Assembly: GCA_020062545.1 (NCBI GenBank)
Contig: JAGUWD010000001.1
Span: 1-64,000, forward strand
Direction of reading: 5' to 3'
DNA from: Thermodesulfovibrionales bacterium
Lineage (GTDB): Bacteria > Nitrospirota > Thermodesulfovibrionia > Thermodesulfovibrionales > Dissulfurispiraceae
Length of the DNA: 64,000 nucleotides
Of the stretch, positions 1-8,593 are shown one piece after another (within the stretch, counting starts at the first letter, position 1; the number at the start of each line of letters is the position of its first letter). A program made the position numbers and the translations under genes. Below the pieces are notes generated by a model. That model saw only the letters and a program-made list of their open reading frames with translations, was not told where the DNA came from and made no database searches.

Positions 1-115
1 CTCTTTCCTGCTTATCCTTTCTTTAATATCCTTACCTTTTTGTCCTTCTGTTTCAAATGCATCTATAAACTGGTTAATATGTCTATACCTATGTGGTACA
101 AAATAGGCAAAAAAC
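1..115 (-). other. possible coding fragment at left edge
   Basis: On the minus strand one frame stays open from about position 150 to the left edge and reads like protein (basic and aromatic residues, then a Lys/Glu-rich stretch). I find no ATG, GTG or TTG start in that frame and no recognisable family. It could be the beginning of a gene leaving the window or a remnant. The norCB promoter elements overlap its upstream end, so the two would be divergent. Support is weak. Confidence 0.2.
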
Positions 116-143
116 TTGACAATGCATTTGTATTCACTACAAT
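116..143 (+). promoter_or_regulatory. sigma70-type promoter upstream of norC
   Basis: A perfect -35 hexamer TTGACA (116-121) lies 16 bp before TACAAT (138-143). It would give a leader of roughly 120 nt before norC. Seen directly; use in the cell is inferred. Confidence 0.45.
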
Positions 144-150
144 TACTACT

Positions 151-190
151 ATGATATAAATCATACCAGCAATTCACACATATATATAAT
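151..190 (+). promoter_or_regulatory. FNR/DNR-like palindrome plus -10 element for norCB
   Basis: ATGAT-ATAA-ATCAT (151-164) is a perfect 5-4-5 inverted repeat, the shape of CRP/FNR-family sites (consensus TTGAT-N4-ATCAA). A perfect TATAAT lies at 185-190. With transcription starting near 197-199 the dyad centre (157.5) falls about 40-41 bp upstream, the usual class II activator position. This fits an anaerobic or NO-responsive regulator switching on norCB. The half-sites differ from the FNR consensus at the first base. Confidence 0.5.
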
Positions 191-269
191 AATTCAGCAT
201 CCATAGAGGATGGTTCAAATGCACTGATTCAGTGCTATTATTAACCAACAACCATTAGGGGGTGGATGT

Positions 270-944
270 ATGAGTAACAAGGCAGCACGAAATCTTTTCA
301 TCTTCGGCAGCCTCTTCTTCTTTGTCATCTTTGTCATGCTAACCATTGACACAATGGGAAAGCTTGACAAGAGGGCTCCGGCGATTACAGAAGAGGTGAA
401 TGCAGGGAAGATGGTGTGGCACAAATACGATTGTATAGGTTGTCACACGATCCTGGGCAACGGGTCATATTTCGCACCCGACATGACAAAGATAACAGAG
501 AAAAAACCAAAGGACTATCTCAAGCAGTTCCTGATGGACCCAAAATCAGTAAACCCAAAGGCATCGATGCCAAAACTGGGGATTAGTTCGAAAGAAGCAG
601 ACGATCTGATAGCTTTCCTCGACTGGACATCCAGGGTAGATACCAATGGATGGCCGCCCAAACCGATACTCGCTACAGCAGCAGGTGTTGCAGTAAAGGA
701 ACTGACAGCAGGCCAGAGAGTTTATCAATCACAGAACTGTGCAAACTGCCATATGATAAGCGGCATCGGCGGAACAACAGGGCCTGATCTCACCCATGTG
801 GGAAGCAAAAGGGACAGGACATGGCTCTTTGGACACTTCAAAGACCCAAAGACATATGTCCCAAACTCTGCAATGCCAAGCTACGGGCACATTGGCGAAA
901 AGGAATTAAACGATCTGACAGATTATATGGTTTCACTTAAATAG
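270..944 (+). CDS. norC: nitric oxide reductase cytochrome c subunit, di-heme form
   Basis: Electron-entry subunit of cytochrome-c-dependent NO reductase (2 NO to N2O), anchored in the inner membrane with its heme domains in the periplasm. The 224-residue protein has one N-terminal membrane helix (about 8-27) and a NorC-type heme c domain with CIGCH at 55-59 and a likely Met ligand near residue 100. A second complete cytochrome c domain follows, with CANCH at 157-161 and a candidate Met near the C-terminus. Classical NorC has one heme c and about 150 residues, so this is a duplicated or fused form. The start follows a GGGGGTGG ribosome site. norB begins 12 bp downstream, so the two are co-transcribed. 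Confidence 0.92.
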   Translation: MSNKAARNLFIFGSLFFFVIFVMLTIDTMGKLDKRAPAITEEVNAGKMVWHKYDCIGCHTILGNGSYFAPDMTKITEKKPKDYLKQFLMDPKSVNPKASMPKLGISSKEADDLIAFLDWTSRVDTNGWPPKPILATAAGVAVKELTAGQRVYQSQNCANCHMISGIGGTTGPDLTHVGSKRDRTWLFGHFKDPKTYVPNSAMPSYGHIGEKELNDLTDYMVSLK

Positions 945-956
945 GAGGTGGCATAA

Positions 957-2348
957 ATGACTATAAAATACGAAAGTCAAAAAATAGCACAGAACTTCTA
1001 TACATTTGCTGTGCTTTTGTTTCTTGTTCAGGTGACTGTTGGCATAATCGCGGCACTTCAGTTCATGTGGCCGGATTTCTTTATATTGAACTTCAACATA
1101 ATAAGATCGCTTCACATTAATGCAATGGTTGTCTGGCTTCTTGTTGGAATGATGGGAGCCACGTATTACGTTGTGCCCGAAGAATCCGAGACAGAGATAT
1201 GGAGCCTGCCACTCGCCAAATTCCAGTTCTGGGCAACTGTAGGAACCGTACTGGCGGTGGTTTTGGGCTATGTATACATGGGAATCAATCCTCAGGCAAA
1301 CACCCTTGTCTTTGGCACAAGGCTACTTAACGAAGGAAGGGAATACATCGAGGCGCCAAGATGGGCTGACATACTCATCGTGGTTTCGGTCTTGTTATTC
1401 CTTTTAAACAACTTCATGACAATGCTTAAGACAAAAAAATGGACAGGGATTCAGGGCACGCTTCTTGGAGGCCTAACAGTTCTTGCACTCATGTACTTAC
1501 CGGGTATGTTCTATACAAAAAGCATGGTAAAAGATCAGTTCTGGTGGTGGTGGGTAGTCCACCTCTGGGTTGAAGGCGCTTGGGAAGTCATTGCCGGAGC
1601 ACTGTTAGCGTTCATGCTCATGAAGGTTACAGGCGTAAAAAGGGAAGTTGTCGAAAAATGGATGTATGTAGAAGTCGGGCTCGTTATGTTCACAGGCATA
1701 CTCGGAACCGGACATCATTATTACTGGATAGGCACGCCTTCATACTGGCTGTGGGTCGGAGGAATATTCAGTTCCCTCGAACCAATTCCACTGCTCATCA
1801 TGGTCTGGGACGCATTCAGGACAACAAGAGAAACAAGGGTTGTGACCAATAAGGCAGGGCTTTATTACACTGTGGCACACGCCATATTCAACTTTGTTGG
1901 CGCCGGTTTGTGGGGTGTGATACATACACTCCCGCAGGTAAACAAATGGACGCATGGCACACAGATAACAACAGCCCACGGGCATCTTGCATTCTACGGT
2001 GCATATGTTCTGCTCGTACTTGCAATGATATACATAACATTGCCTGCAATCAGAGGGGTTAAGGCATTCAATGCATCAAGGGCATTTCAGTCTTTCTGGT
2101 GGATGACCATTTCTATGATATTTATTGTGCTTACAATCACAGGCGCGGGCATGGTGCAGACATACATGGAAAGGCTCATGGGCCTCGATTATGTTGCTGT
2201 TAAGACAAATTACAACCTATGGTTCTGGATATTGAGGGCAATATTCGGTGTTGGTTTCCTTTACGGAGTCTTGATATTTGTAGTCGATTACTTCAAATTG
2301 GGTAAGGAACCTGCTTCTGCCGTAGCACCTGCCCCTGAGAAGGCGTAA
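957..2348 (+). CDS. norB: nitric oxide reductase catalytic subunit NorB
   Basis: Heme-copper-oxidase superfamily catalytic subunit that reduces NO to N2O in the inner membrane. The 463-residue protein is a 12-helix type. All expected ligands are visible: His53, then His202 and Glu206 in HLWVEGAWE, His253-His254 in GTGHH, Glu275, and His341/His343 in AHGHLAFYG. Glu206 next to the FeB histidine, and the lack of the N-terminal extension found in quinol-dependent NOR, mark a cNOR that takes electrons from NorC. The intact FeB ligand set argues against NO dismutase. RBS AGGAGGTGG precedes the ATG. No norD or norQ is present here. Confidence 0.95.
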   Translation: MTIKYESQKIAQNFYTFAVLLFLVQVTVGIIAALQFMWPDFFILNFNIIRSLHINAMVVWLLVGMMGATYYVVPEESETEIWSLPLAKFQFWATVGTVLAVVLGYVYMGINPQANTLVFGTRLLNEGREYIEAPRWADILIVVSVLLFLLNNFMTMLKTKKWTGIQGTLLGGLTVLALMYLPGMFYTKSMVKDQFWWWWVVHLWVEGAWEVIAGALLAFMLMKVTGVKREVVEKWMYVEVGLVMFTGILGTGHHYYWIGTPSYWLWVGGIFSSLEPIPLLIMVWDAFRTTRETRVVTNKAGLYYTVAHAIFNFVGAGLWGVIHTLPQVNKWTHGTQITTAHGHLAFYGAYVLLVLAMIYITLPAIRGVKAFNASRAFQSFWWMTISMIFIVLTITGAGMVQTYMERLMGLDYVAVKTNYNLWFWILRAIFGVGFLYGVLIFVVDYFKLGKEPASAVAPAPEKA

Positions 2349-2354
2349 AAACTG

Positions 2355-2380
2355 CAAGGGGGACGAAAGTCCCCCTTGCA
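2355..2380. terminator. strong hairpin between norB and the minus-strand signalling operon
   Basis: A perfect 11-bp stem (GCAAGGGGGAC / GTCCCCCTTGC) closes on a GAAA tetraloop. On the minus strand it is followed by a run of five T, a good intrinsic terminator for the HD-GYP operon. On the plus strand the tail is weaker (AAAATTT), so it may serve both directions. Confidence 0.8.
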
Positions 2381-2475
2381 AAATTTCCCTTATAAAAAGG
2401 CTATAATTTCATCTATGAATATAATAGCATTATGGAGATGGTGGTAGGAAATAGCCACCGATTCAAAACTGAAAG

Positions 2476-3993
2476 TCATCCTTTCAGCTTCTCGTATATC
2501 TCTTCAAATTTATCTGCCGTCTCTTTAAATGCCTTCAGCACCTGAGGATCGAAGTGGTAGGGCGTTGTCCTGCCGTCGCCCTCGATGATTATCTTACATG
2601 CCGTATTGTGATCGAAGGCAGGCTTATATGAACGGGCGTTACGCAATGCGTCGTAAATATCCGCTATGCTTACTATCCTGCCCTCTATAGGGATATGCTC
2701 TCCGCTGAGCCCGTTAGGATACCCGCTTCCATCCCACTTTTCATGATGCGCAAGCGAGATTTTTTTCGCTGCATGAAATCTCTGATGATCTCCGATTATC
2801 TTTGCCCCATAAACGGTATGCTTTTTCATCTCCGCCCACTCTTCATCGGTAAGCTTGCCCGGCTTTCTGAGAATATCCGGATGTGTATGCACCTTTCCCA
2901 CATCATGCATCTGGGCCTGAAGACGTATTGTTTCTATGAACTTTTCTGGCATCTTCAGCTTTGTTGCTAACATTGCAGAATATATGCCTACCCTTACTAT
3001 ATGATTTCCCGTATCCTCGTCATTGGCCTCGGCTGCCCTTGCAAGGGCATGGACAGTGTATGCAAAGGCATCCTCTGTCTCCTTCACCTGCGATGAAAGA
3101 GTCTTCAGAAACATTATCTGCATAATGAGGTTGTTCAATACTGCCGCATCATGCGCAGAAACATCCCTGCCGTAATTAAGGGAAAAGACAGAAACAGGAT
3201 CGCTCAGATAACAGACCATATTTGTAACCGATATAGCGAAGTTCCTGAGTTTTTCGACAAAGGACTCAAACATTGTTCCTTCAATTACCGCTTGGTTATA
3301 GAAAAATAATCTTGAATCTTCCCCTTTAGGAAGTCTGATGATAATATCGGGCTGGAATGAAACCTTTTCCAGCTTATCAAAAACAAACTCATATTTGTAC
3401 CACTCATAATTATTCTTTTCATTAAGGAATCGCACCAATACAATCTCCGGTTTTTCTATCATATTGCTCTTCTGTCTTATGATCTGGCTGACAAGGATGT
3501 CTATCTTTTGTCTCAAATCAAAATCCATCGGATTAAAGGTCTTCATGATCTTCTCTCCGAATGTCGTGAGCCTGTTTATATTTGCATATGCATAATTAAG
3601 CCTGTCGTTCAGGTCTTTTACCCTGAGCAGCATTTTTACCCGTGCAAGGACTTCCAGCCTGTCGAAGGGCTTTGACAGAAACTCCTCTGCCCCTGCATTA
3701 ATACCCTTTACCCTGTCTTCCTTTGAGGCGAGGGTAGTTATTATGACAACGGGTATGTTCCTTGTCTTTTCGTTGTCTTTGATCATTCTGCATACTTCAA
3801 ATCCGTCAATCTCGGGCATCATTATATCCAGAAGCACGAGGTCTATATGCTGCTCCCTCATCCTTTCCATCGCTTCCCTGCCGTTTTGAGCCTCTATTAC
3901 TTCATACCCCTCCGGCACAAGCACTGCTTTAAGAAGCTTAAGATTCTTTATCTCGTCATCCACGCATAGGATTCTTGGTTTAATGGCTATCAT
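2476..3993 (-). CDS. response regulator with HD-GYP c-di-GMP phosphodiesterase domain
   Basis: Last gene of the minus-strand signalling operon, 505 residues. It has an N-terminal receiver (about 5-125, phospho-acceptor Asp in [10 protein letters not shown] and conserved Lys in FLSKPF), a middle region of about 170 residues with no clear family, and a C-terminal HD-GYP domain (about 325-500). HD-GYP signatures include GNHIVRV, the HD pair in [20 protein letters not shown] and ADIYDAL. HD-GYP proteins degrade c-di-GMP, so the operon probably turns periplasmic sensing into lower c-di-GMP. It overlaps the upstream receiver gene by 14 bp, which indicates translational coupling. Confidence 0.9.
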   Translation of the reverse strand: MIAIKPRILCVDDEIKNLKLLKAVLVPEGYEVIEAQNGREAMERMREQHIDLVLLDIMMPEIDGFEVCRMIKDNEKTRNIPVVIITTLASKEDRVKGINAGAEEFLSKPFDRLEVLARVKMLLRVKDLNDRLNYAYANINRLTTFGEKIMKTFNPMDFDLRQKIDILVSQIIRQKSNMIEKPEIVLVRFLNEKNNYEWYKYEFVFDKLEKVSFQPDIIIRLPKGEDSRLFFYNQAVIEGTMFESFVEKLRNFAISVTNMVCYLSDPVSVFSLNYGRDVSAHDAAVLNNLIMQIMFLKTLSSQVKETEDAFAYTVHALARAAEANDEDTGNHIVRVGIYSAMLATKLKMPEKFIETIRLQAQMHDVGKVHTHPDILRKPGKLTDEEWAEMKKHTVYGAKIIGDHQRFHAAKKISLAHHEKWDGSGYPNGLSGEHIPIEGRIVSIADIYDALRNARSYKPAFDHNTACKIIIEGDGRTTPYHFDPQVLKAFKETADKFEEIYEKLKG

Positions 3994-4357
3994 ATTCCAA
4001 ACACCTCTTTACCATTACCATCATCTCATGTATATCTATCGGCTTGGCAATATAGTCGTCAGCGCCCGCTGCCAGGGCCTTCTCCCTATCGCCTTTCATT
4101 GCATAGGAGGTTACAGCTATAATCGTTATGTGCCTGGTTTCAGGGTCGTTCCTGAGCAGCCGGATTGCCGTATAGCCGTCCATAACAGGCATCTGAATAT
4201 CCATCAGCACCAAATCAGGCTTTTGTTCTTTTGCAAGCCGGATACCCTGCTCACCGTTTCCGGCTTCAAGCACATCGCATTGCAAGGGCTTCATAATTGC
4301 CCGCAACAATATCCTGTTTTGCTCGTCATCGTCAATTATCAGCACTTTCTTCGCCAT
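3980..4357 (-). CDS. single-domain response regulator (CheY/DivK-like)
   Basis: A 125-residue stand-alone receiver. IDDDEQN carries the acidic pocket, [13 protein letters not shown] the phospho-acceptor Asp, and the T/S and K switch residues (VTS, AKP) are present. It has no output domain. It sits between the Cache kinase (26-bp overlap at its start) and the HD-GYP regulator (14-bp overlap at its end). It is therefore likely an intermediate phosphate carrier or a second target of the same kinase. Confidence 0.88.
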   Translation of the reverse strand: MAKKVLIIDDDEQNRILLRAIMKPLQCDVLEAGNGEQGIRLAKEQKPDLVLMDIQMPVMDGYTAIRLLRNDPETRHITIIAVTSYAMKGDREKALAAGADDYIAKPIDIHEMMVMVKRCLEYDSH

Positions 4358-6347
4358 ATCCTGTTTTCTCCTGCTTCATGGGGATAACAAAGGTAAATAC
4401 GCTCCCCTTACCAAACTCACTCTCTGCCCAAATCCTGCCTCCGTGAAGTTCCACAAGCCTTTTTGTGAGCGCAAGCCCAAGCCCTGTGCCCTCATATTTT
4501 TTGGTATATGCAGACTCAAGCTGCTGAAAGGGTTGAAAGAGCTTTGCCATTTCTTCTTGCTTTATCCCTATGCCGGTGTCAGCAACAGAGATTTCAACAA
4601 AATCTCTGTTGCGCTCATAGCTCATAGCTGTTAGCTCATCTATTTTGCCTTGAGCTATAAGCCATGAGCTATCAACTCGTCTCGCAGAGACGCGCACAGA
4701 ACCCCCATCAGGTGTAAATTTAACAGCATTGCTTAACAGATTGAATACTATCTGTTTAAGCTTTCTTTCATCAGCCTCTATCTCTATGTCCGCATCGGAC
4801 TCTATCTCAAGACTCAGCTTTATATTGTGTTTTATCGCCTTTTCTCTCAGCATGATTATCGAACTATTAAGAACATCTTTAAGGCTGACAGCAGACAGTT
4901 CAAGCTCCAGCTTGCCCGCCTCAACCTTTGAGAGGTCAAGGATGTCATCTATAAGATTCAGCAGATGTTTACCGGATAAACTGATATAGCTGACCTGTTC
5001 TTTCTGCTCCGGAGTAAGATCGCCTGTAATACCAGACATTAGAAGTTCAGAAAAACCGAGAATAGAATTCAGCGGTGTTCGCAATTCATGGCTCATATTG
5101 GCAAGGAATTCGGATTTGGCCCGAGTTGCGGCATCTGCCTGAGCCCTGGCGTCTTCAGCCTCTGCCCTTCTCGTTTGCAATTCGGCGTTCAATAATTGCA
5201 GTTCCTCGTTTGCATTAGAAAGCAGTTTTGTCCTCTCTTGAATCTTTTGTTCAAGATTTTCGTACAGCGCTTTCAAATCGCCCGCCATCTTAAAAAATGA
5301 TTCATTCATATCACTCAGTTCGGAAATAACGCATTTATACGCCTGCCCTTCATCTATCACGCTGAAATCGCCTGATGCCAACCTCTCTGAATATCGTTTA
5401 AGAGAAATAACAGGACGGGATATATAACCGCTCAACACATAAGCAATGCCGATTGCGATAAATAATGCTATGGCCCCCCATAATACAGCATAAACAAAAG
5501 AGCCCATTATTGTCTGCTGCATCTCTTCGACATCTCTGCTTGCCCATATCTTCCAGCCGTTTGAAAGACTGTAAAATGCCCCTATCTTTTTTCTGTTATC
5601 AACAGGGGAAATAAACTCTGCCGTGCCTATCTTATTTTTAGCCGCTTCTTTGAAAATATTCATTGACGAAAGGTCTTTCATCTCCCTCTCAAATTCATGA
5701 CTGTTTGACATCACGATTGTTTTGCCGTATTCATCAACGAGGGTAAGATTGCCTCTTCCATAAATCCTTATGGTTCTTATAATCTGACGGATAGGCTCCG
5801 GGCTGTATCCGGCAAATACAAAACCCTTGAATTCATTATTCTTATCAAGTATCGGAACAGCAAGGGAGATTACAGGTTCTTTAGCTACCCTGCCGACAAT
5901 TATCTCCCCTATGACAGGCTGTTTCAGCGCCTTAACCTTCTTAAAATAGTTCCTGTCGCTGTAATCCCTGCCGATGTTTCTATTGCCCTTCTCGTCATAG
6001 AGGGGCGAAAAGGCAACAGCCTTTCCTTCAGGATTGCCCACCCATATTGTCTTAAAATCAGGATTTCTATAATGGACGCTCTCAATGATCTTCTGCACTT
6101 CATTGGAATTAATCCCTGCCTTCAAAACCTCATTGGACACCTGTTTTAGCACTGCAAGTCTTCTATTGAGAGCAATCTCCACGGTCTTACCCATTGACTC
6201 TGCAACCGGAAGATAATCCTGCTCAATCCTCTCTCTTTCATGCTTTTGAAGCCAGAAATAGCGCTGGACGAGGCTGAAGGATATAGTAACAAGGGTTACT
6301 ATCAGGAATAGAAATATCAGGATTTTTTTTATGGAGAAATGCCTCAT
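4332..6347 (-). CDS. membrane sensor histidine kinase with periplasmic Cache domain
   Basis: 671 residues: first membrane helix about 9-27, a double-Cache-like periplasmic sensor (about 40-280), second helix 283-303, HAMP, a coiled coil (about 360-410), HisKA with phospho-acceptor His420 in NMSHELRTP, and HATPase with N box LLSNAVKF (Asn540) and G1 DTGIG (590-594). It should autophosphorylate and pass phosphate to the two receivers encoded next. An oddity is about 23 extra residues (558-581) between two ATPase strands, translated from repeat-like DNA at 4604-4676. They lie where homologous kinases usually join directly. The upstream gene is 62 bp away in the same operon. Confidence 0.9.
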   Translation of the reverse strand: MRHFSIKKILIFLFLIVTLVTISFSLVQRYFWLQKHERERIEQDYLPVAESMGKTVEIALNRRLAVLKQVSNEVLKAGINSNEVQKIIESVHYRNPDFKTIWVGNPEGKAVAFSPLYDEKGNRNIGRDYSDRNYFKKVKALKQPVIGEIIVGRVAKEPVISLAVPILDKNNEFKGFVFAGYSPEPIRQIIRTIRIYGRGNLTLVDEYGKTIVMSNSHEFEREMKDLSSMNIFKEAAKNKIGTAEFISPVDNRKKIGAFYSLSNGWKIWASRDVEEMQQTIMGSFVYAVLWGAIALFIAIGIAYVLSGYISRPVISLKRYSERLASGDFSVIDEGQAYKCVISELSDMNESFFKMAGDLKALYENLEQKIQERTKLLSNANEELQLLNAELQTRRAEAEDARAQADAATRAKSEFLANMSHELRTPLNSILGFSELLMSGITGDLTPEQKEQVSYISLSGKHLLNLIDDILDLSKVEAGKLELELSAVSLKDVLNSSIIMLREKAIKHNIKLSLEIESDADIEIEADERKLKQIVFNLLSNAVKFTPDGGSVRVSARRVDSSWLIAQGKIDELTAMSYERNRDFVEISVADTGIGIKQEEMAKLFQPFQQLESAYTKKYEGTGLGLALTKRLVELHGGRIWAESEFGKGSVFTFVIPMKQEKTGYGEESADN
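4604..4676. repeat. degenerate inverted/heptamer repeat inside kinase ATPase domain
   Basis: About 70 bp made of variants of GAGCTATGA, AGCTCATAGCT and GAGCTATAAGCC with imperfect dyad symmetry. Related wording recurs at 40057-40142. It keeps the kinase reading frame and adds about 23 residues. Confidence 0.5.
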
Positions 6348-6409
6348 ACTTTTATTGAGTGCCCCTCAGATTGTAGGGTCTGACTTCTGTATTCCCTTAT
6401 CTTTCATTC

Positions 6410-7429
6410 TTAATCCTTCTTCTTAAACTCCTCAAATTCCTCCATCGCCTTCTTCGCGCAATCATCACACATGCCGTGGCTGAACTCGGCCTCGGAATGA
6501 TCGTGGATATACATTTCCAACTGCTCCCAATAACCCTTGTCATTGCGTATTTTTTTACAGTAGGAGCATATCGGCAGAATGCCCCGCAATGTTTTAATCT
6601 CATGGAGGCGTTGTTCGAGTTCCCTGTTGGAGCGTTCCAGCGCCTGCTCGGCGAGTTTGCGTTCCTCGATTTCACGATTTAGTTCATCGCGTGAAGCGGT
6701 TATAGTCTTCAGATTCTCCGTCATGGCGTCGAACGCCCTTGAAAGCTGGCCTATCTCGTCTTTTGCGTTTGTACCAACCTTATAATCCAGATTGCCATTG
6801 GCAATGATTTTCGTTCCTTCCTGAAGTTTTGCGAGAGGGTGAGTAATAGCCCGGATCAAAATCACAGCAAAGGTTATAATTAACACTGCCAGAAAACCAT
6901 AGGCAATATTACCGTATAAATGGAGCAGTTCATGCTGATACTCGGCCTTCCTGCCAATTATATTCTGCAGTTTCAATCCTTCAAGATACTGGGAATGAGC
7001 ACTCACCATCATCTGGCTGACAAGCCTTTCTCTTAATTCCCTTGAAGCTGCGTCACTCCCAGCAATGCTTTCATCATGCCTGATAAGCTGTTCAAACAGC
7101 TTGCCTGTCTTATTGTGGAAACCAGTAAAACTGTTCAATATAGCCTTTTCATCTTTGTCTGTAAATATCCCTGACATTTTGTCAAGAAGCTCCTGAAGCT
7201 TCTTGTGCATCAAAAACCATTGCACTTTTGAACGTTTTTCGCCGTACATTAAGTATTCATCCCTGACCTGTGCCCTCTCAAAGACAAAAAAACTCAATTC
7301 CCTGACTAATTCTTCTTTTTTATTAAGAAGATCAGCCTGTTTCTGCCACCAGAGGTTCAGAAGTATAATTGTGGTGAAAACTACTATAGTAAAGATTATT
7401 ATGATCTGTAGTTTGGTTTTAATTTTCAT
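6410..7429 (-). CDS. membrane HAMP protein with C-terminal zinc-ribbon-like motif
   Basis: 339 residues with no kinase or cyclase domain. The first membrane helix is about 8-27, followed by a helical periplasmic region (about 30-170), a second helix (about 175-195), HAMP (about 195-250), a coiled coil, and a C-terminal Cys module starting ILPICSYCKKIRNDKGYW and ending FSHGMCDDC. Two CxxC pairs about 35 residues apart suggest a metal site. This module occurs at the ends of many sensory proteins, but I know of no assigned function. It starts within the last 4 bp of the binding-protein gene (ATGA overlap), so it is a good candidate for a membrane partner that reads that protein. Its output mechanism is unknown. 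Confidence 0.75.
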   Translation of the reverse strand: MKIKTKLQIIIIFTIVVFTTIILLNLWWQKQADLLNKKEELVRELSFFVFERAQVRDEYLMYGEKRSKVQWFLMHKKLQELLDKMSGIFTDKDEKAILNSFTGFHNKTGKLFEQLIRHDESIAGSDAASRELRERLVSQMMVSAHSQYLEGLKLQNIIGRKAEYQHELLHLYGNIAYGFLAVLIITFAVILIRAITHPLAKLQEGTKIIANGNLDYKVGTNAKDEIGQLSRAFDAMTENLKTITASRDELNREIEERKLAEQALERSNRELEQRLHEIKTLRGILPICSYCKKIRNDKGYWEQLEMYIHDHSEAEFSHGMCDDCAKKAMEEFEEFKKKD

Positions 7430-8430
7430 TTTATTATCGTCACCGCCTCAGGCTTGATCGCTTTTAATGCATCCGTATAAATAAAATCAAGATAATTAGG
7501 CATCTCTGTTTTTTCGGTAAGTTTGCTTTGAATCGCCCACCTTGCAATTCCTTCAAGGGCAATCACATCTGCCTGATCCAGAGAAACCTCAAAAATCATA
7601 TCCTTCCATACATCCTTAATCTCAGTCTCCCTGACCCCTAATTTTTCACAGACCAGTTTGATTGCCTGTTCAGGATATTTTTTTATAAATTCTTCTGCCC
7701 TGATTAGTGACATCAAGACCTTTTTTATTGCCCTGGATTTGCTGTTTACAAAATCTGTTTTAGCAGTGAGATAATCTGTTCTAAGATAAAGACCTGATTC
7801 AGCAAAGACAATCGCATTACTGCCCAATAAATTTTCAGCCTTGCTGATAAAAGGCTCCCTCATGGAAAATGCATCTATCAGACCCTTTGAAAGCAAATCC
7901 GGCAGATCATCAGGCTGCTTAAAAATAAGCGAAACATCTTTTACAGCCAAACCGTGACTTTGAAGAAATGCATACAAATAATAATGCACTGCAGAGGCTT
8001 TTTGCGTTGCAATTCGTTTGTTCCTTAAATCTTCAGGTTTTAAAATACCCTTGTCTTTGCGGGCAATTATTTTGTGGTATCTGTCTATGACAGCTGTGGA
8101 AGCGATGATGCTGAAATCCCTGCGCTCAAAACTGTTAAAGACAATAGGCGTGTCTGCAGACATTGACAGGTCAACTTCACCTCTAAACATGCCTTCCATT
8201 GCAAGCTTACCGCTCGGGTATGTCTTTATTTCTGCTGTAAGCCCCTCATGGGAAAAGAAACCCTTAGCCTCTGCTATTATGTAAAGTGCATTGCTGGGCT
8301 CAAAGGAATATCCAATCCTTACTTTCTCATGGGAACCTGGCAACTTTTCCTGATTTTTGCAGGATGAAACGCAAAACGATATGGCAGCAATTGAAAACAA
8401 AAGTATAAAGGCAGCAGCGCTTCTTTTCAT
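7426..8430 (-). CDS. NMT1/SsuA-type periplasmic substrate-binding lipoprotein
   Basis: 334 residues with a lipoprotein signal peptide (hydrophobic core, then lipobox FCVSSC) followed by a type 2 periplasmic binding fold of the NMT1/THI5/SsuA family. Recognisable pieces are KVRIGYSFEPSNALYIIAEA, GFFSHEGL, a DLSMSADTPI strand and the LRNKRIATQ hinge. Relatives bind thiamine precursors, nitrate, bicarbonate or sulfonates. The ligand cannot be read from the sequence. No ABC permease or ATPase gene is nearby. Its neighbours are sensor proteins, so I infer a sensory rather than transport role. A decayed paralogue lies directly upstream. Confidence 0.85.
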   Translation of the reverse strand: MKRSAAAFILLFSIAAISFCVSSCKNQEKLPGSHEKVRIGYSFEPSNALYIIAEAKGFFSHEGLTAEIKTYPSGKLAMEGMFRGEVDLSMSADTPIVFNSFERRDFSIIASTAVIDRYHKIIARKDKGILKPEDLRNKRIATQKASAVHYYLYAFLQSHGLAVKDVSLIFKQPDDLPDLLSKGLIDAFSMREPFISKAENLLGSNAIVFAESGLYLRTDYLTAKTDFVNSKSRAIKKVLMSLIRAEEFIKKYPEQAIKLVCEKLGVRETEIKDVWKDMIFEVSLDQADVIALEGIARWAIQSKLTEKTEMPNYLDFIYTDALKAIKPEAVTIIK

Positions 8431-8431
8431 A

Positions 8432-8593
8432 TCAACTCTCCGCTATTATTAACAGGGTGGAAAACACTATCTCAGCAACGGCTATGGTTACTTTTTCTCT
8501 CGACCCTGCAACTTTTTTCGCACTTTCCTTGCAGCCCCGGAGCAGCAGTGCGGCAATACAAATAATAGGGATTGTCAGTTTGTAAATATTCAT
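8432..8593 (-). pseudogene. truncated paralogue of the NMT1-type binding lipoprotein (53 codons)
   Basis: A short frame starting ATG at 8593 and ending TGA at 8434-8432. It encodes a lipoprotein-type signal (hydrophobic stretch to LLLRGC), then GSREKVTIAV and a segment ending LLIIAES. The last part aligns with the start of the neighbouring binding protein (GSHEKVRIGY, ALYIIAEA). It is the first sixth of a binding-protein gene that then stops 1 bp before the intact gene begins. Its start overlaps the hybrid kinase stop (ATGA), so it is still translationally coupled. It may be a relic of tandem duplication or a retained short leader peptide. Confidence 0.6.

Noticed and set aside
957-2348. NorB as a possible NO dismutase or quinol NOR
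   Set aside because: FeB ligands and the catalytic Glu are intact, there is no N-terminal extension, and norC is adjacent, all as in cytochrome-c NOR.
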